The notes under the pieces: generated by a model
Seen by the model: the letters and a program-made list of their open reading frames with translations, nothing else
Told to the model about the DNA's origin: nothing
The model's database searches: none
DNA from: Hyphococcus sp.
Lineage (GTDB): Bacteria > Pseudomonadota > Alphaproteobacteria > Caulobacterales > Parvularculaceae
Direction of reading: 5' to 3'
DNA length: 64,000 bases
Assembly: GCA_021604585.1 (NCBI GenBank)
Contig: BQJG01000004.1
Coordinates: 29,956-93,955 of the forward strand
Shown: positions 1 through 8,341 of the stretch, piece by piece
Numbering within the stretch: position 1 is the stretch's first letter
Layout of the letters: each line of letters starts with the position of its first letter
Position numbers and translations under genes: made by a program

Positions 1-181
1 TATCGGAACGGAAACGGACGGGCAATTGGAAATACAAGCGGCGCAAGTGAGCGGCGACGTCTTCTTCGCCTGGTTGTCACAATTACAAACAACCTATGGC
101 GCCAGCATCGCCTTCGCTGATATTGCGCGTGGTGAGGCGGGATTGGTCAATCCGCAAGTTCTCGTGCTGGAACGCAAATGA
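1..181 (+). CDS. gspM: Type II secretion protein GspM, C-terminal end (partial)
   Basis: An open frame runs in from the left edge and stops at 179-181, giving the last 59 residues of a protein that ends in LVNPQVLVLERK. The tail looks like the periplasmic ferredoxin-like domain of GspM, an inner-membrane component of the type II secretion assembly platform. The assignment rests mainly on position: the stop codon overlaps the ATG of a GspN-like gene (ATGA, 178-181), and gspM-gspN is the usual order at the end of gsp operons. The start lies outside the window. GspL's C-terminal domain is the main alternative. Confidence 0.6.
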   Translation, partial: IGTETDGQLEIQAAQVSGDVFFAWLSQLQTTYGASIAFADIARGEAGLVNPQVLVLERK

Positions 182-951
182 AGCATCCTGGGGCCAAATT
201 GTCGGGAATGCGTACGCCAATGATCCTGGGCGCGCTGGTGTTTTGTGCAACCATGCTGGCGAATGCGCCTGCAAGTTTGATCGGGCTCGCGTCGGGACAG
301 GGTTCGCCGTCCTATTCCAATGCTGAAGGAACTCTTTGGCGTGGTGCGTTGCGCGATGTTTCCGTTTCGGGCGTTGCGCTGGGCGATATCAGCTTCCGTT
401 TGTCGCCGTGGTCAGTGCTGCAACTTTCTCCGCGTTTGGATGTTTCATCAAGCGGAGGGGCGGTGACTGGGCGCGGAAGCGTTACGCTTGGCAGTGGAAA
501 GTCATTTCTGCTGAAGGATGTGGAGGCGGACATATCGCTACGCGCGATCGCGCCGAGAGGCGTTTTCGGACGGCCTGCAATTGGGCGCGCAAAGATCAAC
601 ATTAAGCGCCTTGCTTTCAGCAGACACACTGGATGCAAAGCTGCGAGTGGAGAGGTGTGGACGAATGTTCTGGATGCGCCGGCGCAGCAATTCAATTTGC
701 CGGCCCTTCCCATGTCGGGAACGGTGCAATGTGAGGGCGAGGCGCTTGTCGTCGCGCTTGAAGGCGAAAATGCACGAACCGGCGCAGCAATATCGCTCAA
801 AATAGACAAATCATTGACATATGAGATTGTAGCGACAGCGCGAACCCGGGAAGAAGACGTTGCTTCCGCCTTGCGTGTCTTTGGCTTTGAAGACGATAAT
901 GGTGATCTGATTTATGGATCGGTTGGCGTTTTAACAGGAGCGGGATCATGA
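178..951 (+). CDS. gspN: Type II secretion system protein N (GspN)
   Basis: This 257-residue protein has one N-terminal membrane helix (about residues 12-32, after a short basic stretch) followed by a periplasmic beta-rich domain. The segment around residues 45-75, with an AEGTLWRG motif, a small VSGV turn and a FRLSPWS stretch, is typical of GspN, an accessory inner-membrane subunit found in some type II secretion systems. It starts at the ATG overlapping the gspM stop and ends in an ATGA overlap with the next lipoprotein gene, so the three genes are probably translationally coupled. Length is normal for the family (about 250 residues). Confidence is good for the family, lower for the exact role because GspN is not essential in all systems. 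Confidence 0.8.
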   Translation: MKHPGAKLSGMRTPMILGALVFCATMLANAPASLIGLASGQGSPSYSNAEGTLWRGALRDVSVSGVALGDISFRLSPWSVLQLSPRLDVSSSGGAVTGRGSVTLGSGKSFLLKDVEADISLRAIAPRGVFGRPAIGRAKINIKRLAFSRHTGCKAASGEVWTNVLDAPAQQFNLPALPMSGTVQCEGEALVVALEGENARTGAAISLKIDKSLTYEIVATARTREEDVASALRVFGFEDDNGDLIYGSVGVLTGAGS

Positions 952-1442
952 ACACACGATTGGGCGCGTTGCTCGCCAGCACGCTTTTGATGTCCGCTTG
1001 TGCGACAACGACTCTCTCGTCGAAAAAAGAGCAAACGGACGGCGTGCTTGATCTCGCTGGCATCGAGGCAGGCGTGCTGGGGTTGAGACCTCTTGCTTCA
1101 GCGGAGCTTCCCGCGAATGAGTGTGGAATGGTTTTGTGGACCCTTGAAGGAAATCGCCCCTCAGCCGTGTTCCAATTCATTTCCGGCAAGGAGGCCCGCG
1201 TCAACATCGCAGGAAAGCCTATAAATCTGACGCGAACGGACTATGACGGCGCTTCGGGCTACGGCATTTTTGAGCGCCAGGTTTTTGAAAGCAAAGAAGG
1301 CGTCTCGATTGAAGTGTCTGCCCGTTTTGGACTTGAGTTTAGCGGCGGCGCCTATCTGGAGCATGGATTGATTAAAGTGCGGGATGCTGGCGGGTGGAGC
1401 ATGGTTTCGCCGACAGCGGGCGTCGCTGGATGCCGCCGCTAG
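948..1442 (+). CDS. Putative lipoprotein of unknown function
   Basis: The 164-residue product starts with a classic lipoprotein signal: a short basic N-terminus, a hydrophobic run and the lipobox LMSAC with the acylated cysteine near residue 18. The mature part has no family I recognise. It contains a block near residues 46-75 (NECGMVLWTLEG, FQFISGKEARVNIAGK) and ends with GVAGCRR, so two cysteines remain in the mature protein. It is coupled to gspN by a 4-bp ATGA overlap and may serve the secretion system or the outer membrane. Its last bases overlap the end of the convergent ZIP gene by 4 bp. Confidence 0.75.
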   Translation: MNTRLGALLASTLLMSACATTTLSSKKEQTDGVLDLAGIEAGVLGLRPLASAELPANECGMVLWTLEGNRPSAVFQFISGKEARVNIAGKPINLTRTDYDGASGYGIFERQVFESKEGVSIEVSARFGLEFSGGAYLEHGLIKVRDAGGWSMVSPTAGVAGCRR

Positions 1443-2191
1443 TGCAGCTGGCCAATCTGCTGCAGAATAAGCGCAACAGTGCCGACAGCAACGCCGATCA
1501 TGGCGATATCATAACCTCGTTTATTCGGCGTGCCGGTCGCGTGCGGTCCAAGATGAACAATCAATACATAAATGAGAGCGCCCGCAGCGGCGCCCAGCAT
1601 TGCAGCGATGGGCGGTTCAGCTGCCAGGCTGAAGAGCGATTGCGCCACGATTGTTCCCGCGACGGTTGTGACGGCAGCTGCAGTAAAGGCGAGGACAATC
1701 GCACGGGTGCGAGGAAGGCCGGCCTGAGCAAGCAGTGCATAGGCGATGACGCCTTCAGGGAATTCGTGGAACAACAGCCCGCCAGTCGCGAGCCAGCCGG
1801 TGAATGCTTCTTCCTGGAATGAGGCGGCATATACGGCGCCATCGAGAAATGAGTGCGCAGAAAGCCCAATGATAGAAGCATAGCCAAAGGTGAGGGCGGC
1901 CCCTTCCGGGCGGCGGCTGACGGCCGTCTGCACAGCAATGCCGATCAGGACCATGGCCGCGAAGCCGGCCGCGACCCAGCTGAACGCCACTGGCGACAGG
2001 CTGGCGGCTTCTGGAATGAGGTGGAACAACACGCCGACCGTCAACAGTCCGACAGCAAAGGCCGAGCAATATGCGCTATTGCGCTGCGCCCACTGGCTGA
2101 ACAGCGCCATGGCGAAGATGCCGAAGGTGCTCATGCCCGCAGCAACCAGGCTCGCAAGGAGCCCGTTCAATATGGTGTCTTCCCCAAGCAA
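1439..2191 (-). CDS. ZIP family divalent metal transporter
   Basis: This 250-residue membrane protein has about eight predicted helices. It carries the two ZIP metal-site signatures: HSFLDG at residues 113-118 in the fourth helix and HEFPEG at residues 142-147 in the fifth, plus His57 in the FHLIPEA segment. ZIP proteins move zinc, iron or similar divalent cations into the cytoplasm. The gene is divergent from a CDF-type exporter at 2458, which suggests a metal import/export pair with a shared control region of about 265 bp. Which metal is carried cannot be told from the sequence. It is convergent with, and slightly overlaps, the lipoprotein gene. Confidence 0.88.
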   Translation of the reverse strand: MLGEDTILNGLLASLVAAGMSTFGIFAMALFSQWAQRNSAYCSAFAVGLLTVGVLFHLIPEAASLSPVAFSWVAAGFAAMVLIGIAVQTAVSRRPEGAALTFGYASIIGLSAHSFLDGAVYAASFQEEAFTGWLATGGLLFHEFPEGVIAYALLAQAGLPRTRAIVLAFTAAAVTTVAGTIVAQSLFSLAAEPPIAAMLGAAAGALIYVLIVHLGPHATGTPNKRGYDIAMIGVAVGTVALILQQIGQLH

Positions 2192-2267
2192 ACCCGCAGG
2201 GCCCCTTCCTGCTAAAACTCTACACGCGCGCTAGCGCGTGTCCTACTAACTCGAACATCGCCAGTAT

Positions 2268-2288
2268 GATAGCAATGAAAATGTTATC
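2268..2288. promoter_or_regulatory. Imperfect palindrome, possible metal-regulator operator
   Basis: GATAGCA (2268-2274) and TGTTATC (2282-2288) form an inverted repeat with 6 of 7 arm positions paired and a 7-bp centre, in the divergent gap between the ZIP importer and the CDF exporter. The TGTTATC arm resembles half of the A/T-rich Zur/Fur-type palindromes of alphaproteobacteria. Position and form suggest an operator, but no regulator gene is adjacent and the match to any named consensus is only partial. Confidence 0.3.
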
Positions 2289-2457
2289 TAGTCACTTTTT
2301 TTGAGGCGGAATTTCTCTCAAAAGATTGTTCCGAGCATGTTGAATTTACTGTGAAATGTCCCCTTTCCGCCTTGCTCTGCACGGTTCGCGCAGACTAAGG
2401 TTGCACCGCCCAGTACCGTGTTTATCCGCGTAGAAAACGACGAAGAACGGCGAGCGA

Positions 2458-3456
2458 ATGGTTAATTGCGACCATCAAGAACACCACAAACCTTCGGGAA
2501 AGGTCACCGGCCGCCTGTTGATGGCGCTTGGCGTGATCGTCGTTTTTATGGTGGTGGAGGTGGTTGGCGGCGTGATCTCCGGCTCGCTCGCGCTGCTTGC
2601 CGATGCAACGCACATGTTGACCGACGCATTGGCGCTGGGGCTCGCTGCAAGCGCACAATTTTTTTCAGCACGCCCAGCCGATAACAAACTGCATTTTGGC
2701 TATAGACGGGCGCAAGTGCTCGCTGCTTTTGTGAATGGCGTATTGCTTTCCGTGCTTCTGGTGTGGATCGTATTTGAAGCACTGCATCGTTTTATGAATC
2801 CTGTTGAAGTCAACGCGCAGCTAATGTTGTGGGTTGCGATTGCCGGATTCATCGCCAATGCAATTGCTTTTTTCATTTTGCACCGGCGCGATGAAGTTAA
2901 CTTGAATATGCGTGGCGCGATGCTGCATGTCGTGAGCGACTTGCTGGGATCGGCGGCGGCAATTGCCGCGGCGCTGGTCATTGCAGCGACAGGCTGGCTG
3001 ACCATTGACCCATTGCTATCGATTGCTGTGGCGTTCCTGATCGGCGTTTCTGCTTTGCGACTAGTTCGCGAAACTGGACATATTTTGCTGGAAGGCGCGC
3101 CGACTGATATTGACGTAGCAGAGCTTGAGACAAGTTTGGTCAATGCGGTCCAACAGATTAAGGGCGTGCATAGCACCCAGATTTCTCAAATAACGCCAGA
3201 GCAACCGCGCCTGACTATGCACGCCTGTGTTGGTGATGCGCGTGATGCTGCCTCCGCGCTGGTGACAGCGAAAACCTTTCTGGAGAAAAAATACCAGATC
3301 CTTCACTCCACCATCCAGATTGAGATTGGCGATGAATGCCCCGATGGTGATCATAAGCATGAGCCTGTCAGGAAGTTTGAAGTTCACGAAGGCAAATCGC
3401 CTGTGTCTTCGGCGCGCGAAGCTTCAGGCGGGACAGCTGCTTTCGCCGCCGATTAA
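2458..3456 (+). CDS. Cation diffusion facilitator (CzcD/ZitB-like) metal exporter
   Basis: The 332-residue protein is a CDF antiporter, which exports zinc, cobalt or cadmium in exchange for protons. Six helices cover about residues 17-205. The paired metal-site motifs HMLTD (His52, Asp56) and HVVSD (His157, Asp161) are intact, the HD-HD arrangement typical of zinc-preferring members. A cytoplasmic C-terminal ferredoxin-like domain follows (about residues 210-295). Both ends are His-rich (CDHQEHH near the start, DGDHKHE near residue 300), as expected for metal sensing. The ATG at 2458 directly precedes the His-rich leader. It is divergent from the ZIP gene; its stop overlaps the end of the next, convergent gene by 4 bp. 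Confidence 0.92.
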   Translation: MVNCDHQEHHKPSGKVTGRLLMALGVIVVFMVVEVVGGVISGSLALLADATHMLTDALALGLAASAQFFSARPADNKLHFGYRRAQVLAAFVNGVLLSVLLVWIVFEALHRFMNPVEVNAQLMLWVAIAGFIANAIAFFILHRRDEVNLNMRGAMLHVVSDLLGSAAAIAAALVIAATGWLTIDPLLSIAVAFLIGVSALRLVRETGHILLEGAPTDIDVAELETSLVNAVQQIKGVHSTQISQITPEQPRLTMHACVGDARDAASALVTAKTFLEKKYQILHSTIQIEIGDECPDGDHKHEPVRKFEVHEGKSPVSSAREASGGTAAFAAD

Positions 3457-4787
3457 CGCGAGGCGGGAAAGCTGTTGAGAATCTCTTTCAGGCGTTTTCT
3501 GCCACGCCAGTTTTGGGTGCGCGCTTTCGCCATAGCGTAGCCGACAGGTTTGCCCTCAGAGGCGGTCAGCCTCGTGAGGGCTGCGACAAGAGCCATGATG
3601 AGCAAATACCCATCCCACATTTCCATTGATGTGGAAGCGCCGCCAACGGCGAACACAAAAATCGACATTTGCGAGAAATATGCGAACCGTGATTTCCATG
3701 GCGCGATGCGGCCATTTTTGCGATCCAGATACACGCGCCACGCTGATAAAAACGTTGTTGCAAACAGCGAGAGGTATATGGCGAGTCCGACGAAACCAGT
3801 ACCGCCCAGCACTTCAAAATAGATGCTATGCGCGGCCTTGGCGCGCTCCGCCCGTTCAATATCAACCGACTTGGCAACCTCTGGTTCATACGAGTTTCGC
3901 AGGCCGGCGCCGGTGACCGGATGCGCTACAGCCAGCTTGTAGTTGATCACCCAGGCATCGACGCGGCCCATAAAAGATGCGTCTTGTGTGGCCTCGGTGA
4001 TCGTACTCATGCGCTGGGTCCATTTGCTTGGCATGAAAACGATAGTGGGAATCAGCAATAAAGACAGACCAGCGAGAATGCTGATTTTGTGTTTCGACCG
4101 GAACCAGAAAAACCCGCTGAAGACAACAAGCGAAATGAATGCGCCGCGTGATTGAGTGCCGATAATGGCTATTATAGTAAGGCAAAACAGCGTCAGTAAA
4201 CCATTGCGAACAATAGGGCGGGCTGCTTCTGCACGTAAATATAAAATGAGTGGCAAAGTCGACGCCATTGCAATGCCCAGATGATTGTTATCTTCGAGCA
4301 CAGTGTTTGGCAGGCCCTGCACGTGATACTGGCCGAGCGTTAGGAAGGTAAAAGCCGCGCCCTTCGTGGCGAGGAAACCGATTGAGACGACGAGGGTCCA
4401 GACAAGGGCGTTAAACCGAAGTTTGGTGGTCGTCATCTGAGCGCATAAAACGATGAACAGAAGCGTTTTGATGAAGCGATCATGGTATGGCGCGGAGCTT
4501 ACCGGATCCAGCGAGAAAGCCTGCGCCAGCGTTAACCAGCCGCCGAACAGAATAATGAGGCAGGTGATCGGGTCGAATCTGAATTTCGCGATTTCACCGG
4601 AGACGATATAAGACGCGATCGTCACGCCGGCGATGATCACATTGAGCGGGATCCCGTAGACACCAAACGCAGCTTGATGCGGCGTTAAGAGGGTAAACCA
4701 GGCCCAGGTCAGCAGTCCGGCGAACGGATGGCGCAGCGCTGCGGCGAGGCAAAGCGCTGTGAATCCAAGCAAAATCATATCGCGCAT
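3453..4787 (-). CDS. Wzy-like O-glycosylation ligase (exosortase A-associated type)
   Basis: This 444-residue polytopic protein has around ten hydrophobic helices and a long periplasmic loop between about residues 240 and 320. It begins with the MRDMILLGFTAL pattern and contains LEDNNHLGIAMAST and RAKAAHSIYFEVLGG, blocks typical of the putative O-glycosylation ligases linked to exosortase A systems (DUF5935 plus the Wzy/O-antigen ligase domain). Family members are thought to transfer or polymerise glycans at the periplasmic face. No exosortase or EPS genes are visible nearby, so it sits apart from its usual cluster. The C-terminal tail is basic (KARTQNWRGRKRLK). It probably has its own promoter in the 100-bp gap to the P1 peptidase gene. 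Confidence 0.75.
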   Translation of the reverse strand: MRDMILLGFTALCLAAALRHPFAGLLTWAWFTLLTPHQAAFGVYGIPLNVIIAGVTIASYIVSGEIAKFRFDPITCLIILFGGWLTLAQAFSLDPVSSAPYHDRFIKTLLFIVLCAQMTTTKLRFNALVWTLVVSIGFLATKGAAFTFLTLGQYHVQGLPNTVLEDNNHLGIAMASTLPLILYLRAEAARPIVRNGLLTLFCLTIIAIIGTQSRGAFISLVVFSGFFWFRSKHKISILAGLSLLLIPTIVFMPSKWTQRMSTITEATQDASFMGRVDAWVINYKLAVAHPVTGAGLRNSYEPEVAKSVDIERAERAKAAHSIYFEVLGGTGFVGLAIYLSLFATTFLSAWRVYLDRKNGRIAPWKSRFAYFSQMSIFVFAVGGASTSMEMWDGYLLIMALVAALTRLTASEGKPVGYAMAKARTQNWRGRKRLKEILNSFPASR

Positions 4788-4888
4788 AGGCGCCGCCGGT
4801 TCAAAAAGGGAAATTCCCGTTCCAGATTAAGCATATATACAAGGAACAGGCCGGACCTCGCCATACACGGCCGTAAATCATCGCGTGG

Positions 4889-5890
4889 TTAACGACCAGC
4901 TTCGTAAACGGCGCGTGCAATTGCCCGCGTAAGGCAGTCGGAAGCTGCGGCGCCAATTCGCGCCACAAGGCCGTGCCTGATTTGAGGTTCGTTTGATAGC
5001 TGGCGCGTAGCGGTTGCGATCGCGAAGACGATGTCGCCATCGAAGGCGGTGTGCGCTGGCCGAACAGCTCTGGCTATCCCGTCATGTGCCATCATGGCGA
5101 TGCGTTTAGCCTCGTTATTGGTGAGGCCAGCATTTGTTGCGACAATGGCGATTGTCGTGTTCGCGCCAGCTTGCATGCGCTGTGCAAGCCGCGACTTGTC
5201 GGGAAACGGCTCGGCATGTTCGCGAATTGTTGGCGGAGACTTGCCGCCAAATTCATTATCCATCTCATAGGGCCAAGCATGAAACGTCTCGCCATCGGCC
5301 ATATACACTGAGCCGACAGGATTGGCGGCGACCAGCGCGCCGACTGTGAGATCATCTTCGAGCGTGAGTGATGCAGACCCAAGCCCGCCCTTCACAATGC
5401 CGGCCATAGCGCCGCGTCCTGCGCCAACGGATCCCAGAGCGAAATCTGCGCTTGCGCTTCGCACCGCCTTTGCACCCAAGGCTCTGTAGGGCGGGGTTTC
5501 ACCCCAGTCCTTGGCGCCGCCATTGGCGAGATCATACAATACGGCGGCTGGAACAATAGGAATCGCCGGTCCCTTATCGCCCAAGCGCAAGCCAACGCCA
5601 TCAACGCATAAGGCACTCGCGGCGCCGTCAGCTGCGGCCAACCCAAAAACAGAGCCGCCGGTCAGAACAATCGCATCGGCGCGACCGACGAGATTTTCCG
5701 AAGCCAGCACTTCTGTCTCGCGCGTACCCGGCGCACCGCCGCGCACATCCACCGCGGCGACAAATGCGTTTGCGCAGCGAAGGATCGTAACCCCGGTCTG
5801 GGCCTTTTCATCCGTCGCGTTGCCGACAGTAACTCCTTCGACATCTGTTATCAGATTTCGGGCGCCCGGTTTCAGGTTGTGGTCAGACAT
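4889..5890 (-). CDS. P1 family peptidase (DmpA/aminopeptidase type)
   Basis: The 333-residue product belongs to the P1/DmpA family of N-terminal-nucleophile aminopeptidases, which cleave themselves and then release N-terminal residues from small peptides. Visible family blocks are NLITDVEGVTVGN near the start, the glycine-rich VLTGGSVFGLAAADG (about residue 80), and the AGANTTIAIVATNAGL segment (about residue 245), where the second Thr of NTT is the probable nucleophile and cleavage site. The start at 5890 is chosen over an upstream ATG at 5908 because GGAGA lies 5 bp before it. The first 8 bp overlap the end of the peptide ABC ATPase gene, so uptake and hydrolysis of short peptides are probably coupled in one operon. 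Confidence 0.87.
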   Translation of the reverse strand: MSDHNLKPGARNLITDVEGVTVGNATDEKAQTGVTILRCANAFVAAVDVRGGAPGTRETEVLASENLVGRADAIVLTGGSVFGLAAADGAASALCVDGVGLRLGDKGPAIPIVPAAVLYDLANGGAKDWGETPPYRALGAKAVRSASADFALGSVGAGRGAMAGIVKGGLGSASLTLEDDLTVGALVAANPVGSVYMADGETFHAWPYEMDNEFGGKSPPTIREHAEPFPDKSRLAQRMQAGANTTIAIVATNAGLTNNEAKRIAMMAHDGIARAVRPAHTAFDGDIVFAIATATRQLSNEPQIRHGLVARIGAAASDCLTRAIARAVYEAGR

Positions 5891-7499
5891 GAGATTCTCC
5901 GGCGGCAACGGCGTCCCGCCACCTTATCACAGGTGCGGCGGCAATGAGACGCTTTGTATAATCTTCTTTTGGCGCGTCGAATATGCGCTTTGTCTCGCCG
6001 GTCTCCACGATTTTGCCGCTCTTCATAATCATCACCCGGTCTGTAATGTCGCGGACGACGGATAAATCATGGGTGATGAACAATAATGAAATGGCCCGAC
6101 TGTCCGACAGAGATTGCAGCAATTCAAGAATGTGGTTGCGCGATGCGATATCCAGCGCTGATGTCGCTTCATCAAGAACGATCAAATCCGGGTCGGTTGC
6201 AAGCGCTCTGGCGATTGCGATGCGCTGGCGCTGGCCGCCAGAGAAGGCGTGAGGATACTTTTCCAGAGCGTCGGCGCTAAGACCGACGCTTTCGATGAGC
6301 GTTGCAGCCCGCTCGTGCCTTTGAGCTGGCGACATTGGTTCATCAAGAAGGTGCAATGGCTCGGTCAGAATAGTGGAAATGCGCTGGCGCGGATTGAAAC
6401 TCGAATAGGGATCCTGAAATACAATCTGAATTTTCCGGCGCACACGCCTCATTGCGGCGTGTTCACGGTTCGGAAAATTTTCTCCCGCAATCGTCACACC
6501 TCCTGCAGAAATGGGATGAAGCCCCAGAAGCGCTTTTGCGATTGTCGACTTGCCGCATCCGGATTCGCCGACCAGACCCAGGTTTTCCCCTTTGCCAATT
6601 GTAAAATTGACTTCGTCCACTGCGCGAAAAACAGACGTCTTGCTGAACAGGGAAGGACGCGGATTGTTGTAATCGCAGGAAATACTGTGTGCCTGAAGCA
6701 GCGCTTCCGGTAGCTTCTGAGTAGGCGCATTTCTTGTGATCCGGGCCGGAATAAATTCTTTGGCGAGATCACTGGTGCTGTTGGAGTAAAAAGCATCAGC
6801 GCCGGGCTTCTCGACAATGGCGCCGGCTTTCATCACCGCAATATGGTCAGAGACGTGAGACACGACGGCAAGATCATGCGTAATGAGGAGTAAAGCGCAC
6901 CCCTCCAGCTGTGCTAAATTTTTTAACAGGTCCAGAATTTCCGCCTGAGTCGTTACATCCAGCGCGGTCGTGGGTTCATCAGCAATCAGCACCATCGGTT
7001 TCATGGCGATGGCGATAGCGATCACAACGCGCTGGCGCTGTCCGCCTGAGAGTTCATGCGCATAGCGGTTGGGCGATACTTCATGAGCCGGCAATCCGGT
7101 TTTCGCCAGTGTGGATTGCGCCTTCGTCCAGGCTTGCGTGCGTGTCAGCTTTTCGTGCGTTAAGAATGCTTCAGCGACTTGTACGCCAATCGTCTGCAAC
7201 GGGTTGAGCGCGGTCATAGGCTCTTGAAAAATCATCGCGACCTTGCGTCCGCGCAGGCTGCATCGCTTCTTCTCCGACGCCTTCAGCATGTCTTCGCCGT
7301 CGATCAAAATCTCGCCGGATATCGTTGCTGTTGATGGCGCCAGGCCCATCGCGGCTAAAGCTGTCATTGATTTGCCCGAACCGGATCGGCCAATCAGGCT
7401 GGTGATTTCACCTTGGCGTAACGAAAGGTCGATATCAGACAGAATCTGAGACTCGCCGATCCGCAGTGACAGCTTGTTGATGACCAGCGCGTCGTTCAC
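5883..7499 (-). CDS. Peptide ABC transporter, fused double ATPase (DppDF/YejF type)
   Basis: This 538-residue protein carries two complete ABC ATPase domains in tandem, equivalent to DppD and DppF in one chain. Domain 1 has Walker A GRSGSGKS (37-44), signature LSGGQ (150-154) and Walker B LIADEPT (171-177). Domain 2 has Walker A GESGCGKS (311-318), signature FSGGQ (419-423) and Walker B IVLDEAT. Both sites look catalytically complete. It powers uptake of oligopeptides or related solutes through the permeases encoded just upstream. Its start overlaps the permease stop by 4 bp, and its stop overlaps the P1 peptidase start. Confidence 0.93.
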   Translation of the reverse strand: MNDALVINKLSLRIGESQILSDIDLSLRQGEITSLIGRSGSGKSMTALAAMGLAPSTATISGEILIDGEDMLKASEKKRCSLRGRKVAMIFQEPMTALNPLQTIGVQVAEAFLTHEKLTRTQAWTKAQSTLAKTGLPAHEVSPNRYAHELSGGQRQRVVIAIAIAMKPMVLIADEPTTALDVTTQAEILDLLKNLAQLEGCALLLITHDLAVVSHVSDHIAVMKAGAIVEKPGADAFYSNSTSDLAKEFIPARITRNAPTQKLPEALLQAHSISCDYNNPRPSLFSKTSVFRAVDEVNFTIGKGENLGLVGESGCGKSTIAKALLGLHPISAGGVTIAGENFPNREHAAMRRVRRKIQIVFQDPYSSFNPRQRISTILTEPLHLLDEPMSPAQRHERAATLIESVGLSADALEKYPHAFSGGQRQRIAIARALATDPDLIVLDEATSALDIASRNHILELLQSLSDSRAISLLFITHDLSVVRDITDRVMIMKSGKIVETGETKRIFDAPKEDYTKRLIAAAPVIRWRDAVAAGESHV

Positions 7500-8341
7500 A
7501 TCAGACCTGTAATCCGGTGCGGATCAAACTGGCGGCGCAAGCCATCGCCCAGCAGGTTTAATCCGAGCACAAAAGTAAAGATCGCCAGGCCCGGAAACAG
7601 GGCAAGCCACGGGGCAAAGCTTACCATAGTCTGGCTTTCGGCAAGCATGCGCCCCCAACTTGGTGTCGGCGGTTGTGCGCCGAGTCCCACATAGGAGAGG
7701 GCTGCTTCCGCCAAAACCGCCAGCGAGAATTGCACCGTTGCTTGCACGATCAGGATAGCGGCGATGTTTGGCAAGACATGTTTGATGGCGATGCGCATTT
7801 GGCTATTGCCCGCCGTCCGTGCGCTTAACACATAATTGCGAGTCCAAATGGGCAAGGCCGCGCCGCGCGTTACGCGTGCGAATACGGGAATATTAAACAC
7901 GCCGATGGCGATCACCGCGTTCATTGCGCCGGGGCCGTACACAGCGGTGATCAAAATCGCGAGAATGATCGCAGGGAAAGCAAATACCAGATCGCTTCCG
8001 CGCATGATTAGGTCTTCGAGCGTCCCACCGGTTGCGGAAGCCAGCAATCCAAGCGGCGCGCCAATCAAAAGGCCAAAACAAACGGCGAAGAGTGCTACAA
8101 TGATTGTCGTGCGGGCGCCGACGATAATCATCGACAAGACATCGCGGCCCAGCGGGTTCGTTCCAAACCAATGCAGCGGTGACGGCGCCGCCAGTCGCGC
8201 ATCAACGTTTAACGCTGTCACGTCAAACGGAGTCCAAAACAAGGAGACAAGGGCGGCAAGCACGAACAATACGACAATCAGCGCACCAAGAAGCGTTGGT
8301 CTGTCGCGTTTGGAAATAGAGTTTAGCGTGAGGACGATCAT
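7496..8341 (-). CDS. Peptide ABC transporter permease (DppC type)
   Basis: The 281-residue protein is the DppC/OppC-like membrane subunit. A first helix (about residues 18-38) is followed by the N-terminal extension typical of OppC (APSPLHWFGTNPLGRD, near residues 51-66) and five further helices. The cytoplasmic EAA loop that docks on the ATPase is visible around residue 180, after YVLSARTAGNSQMRIAIKH. It pairs with the DppB-like C-terminal half of the upstream fusion protein. Start and stop overlap the neighbouring genes by 4 bp each, so the transporter components are translated as a coupled set. Confidence 0.92.
   Translation of the reverse strand: MIVLTLNSISKRDRPTLLGALIVVLFVLAALVSLFWTPFDVTALNVDARLAAPSPLHWFGTNPLGRDVLSMIIVGARTTIIVALFAVCFGLLIGAPLGLLASATGGTLEDLIMRGSDLVFAFPAIILAILITAVYGPGAMNAVIAIGVFNIPVFARVTRGAALPIWTRNYVLSARTAGNSQMRIAIKHVLPNIAAILIVQATVQFSLAVLAEAALSYVGLGAQPPTPSWGRMLAESQTMVSFAPWLALFPGLAIFTFVLGLNLLGDGLRRQFDPHRITGLM

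Noticed and set aside
2223..2240. Palindrome CGCGCTAGCGCG with ACACG/CGTGT flanks near the ZIP start
   Set aside because: Self-complementary without a loop and no T-run; may be chance in a G/C-rich genome. Not a convincing terminator or operator.
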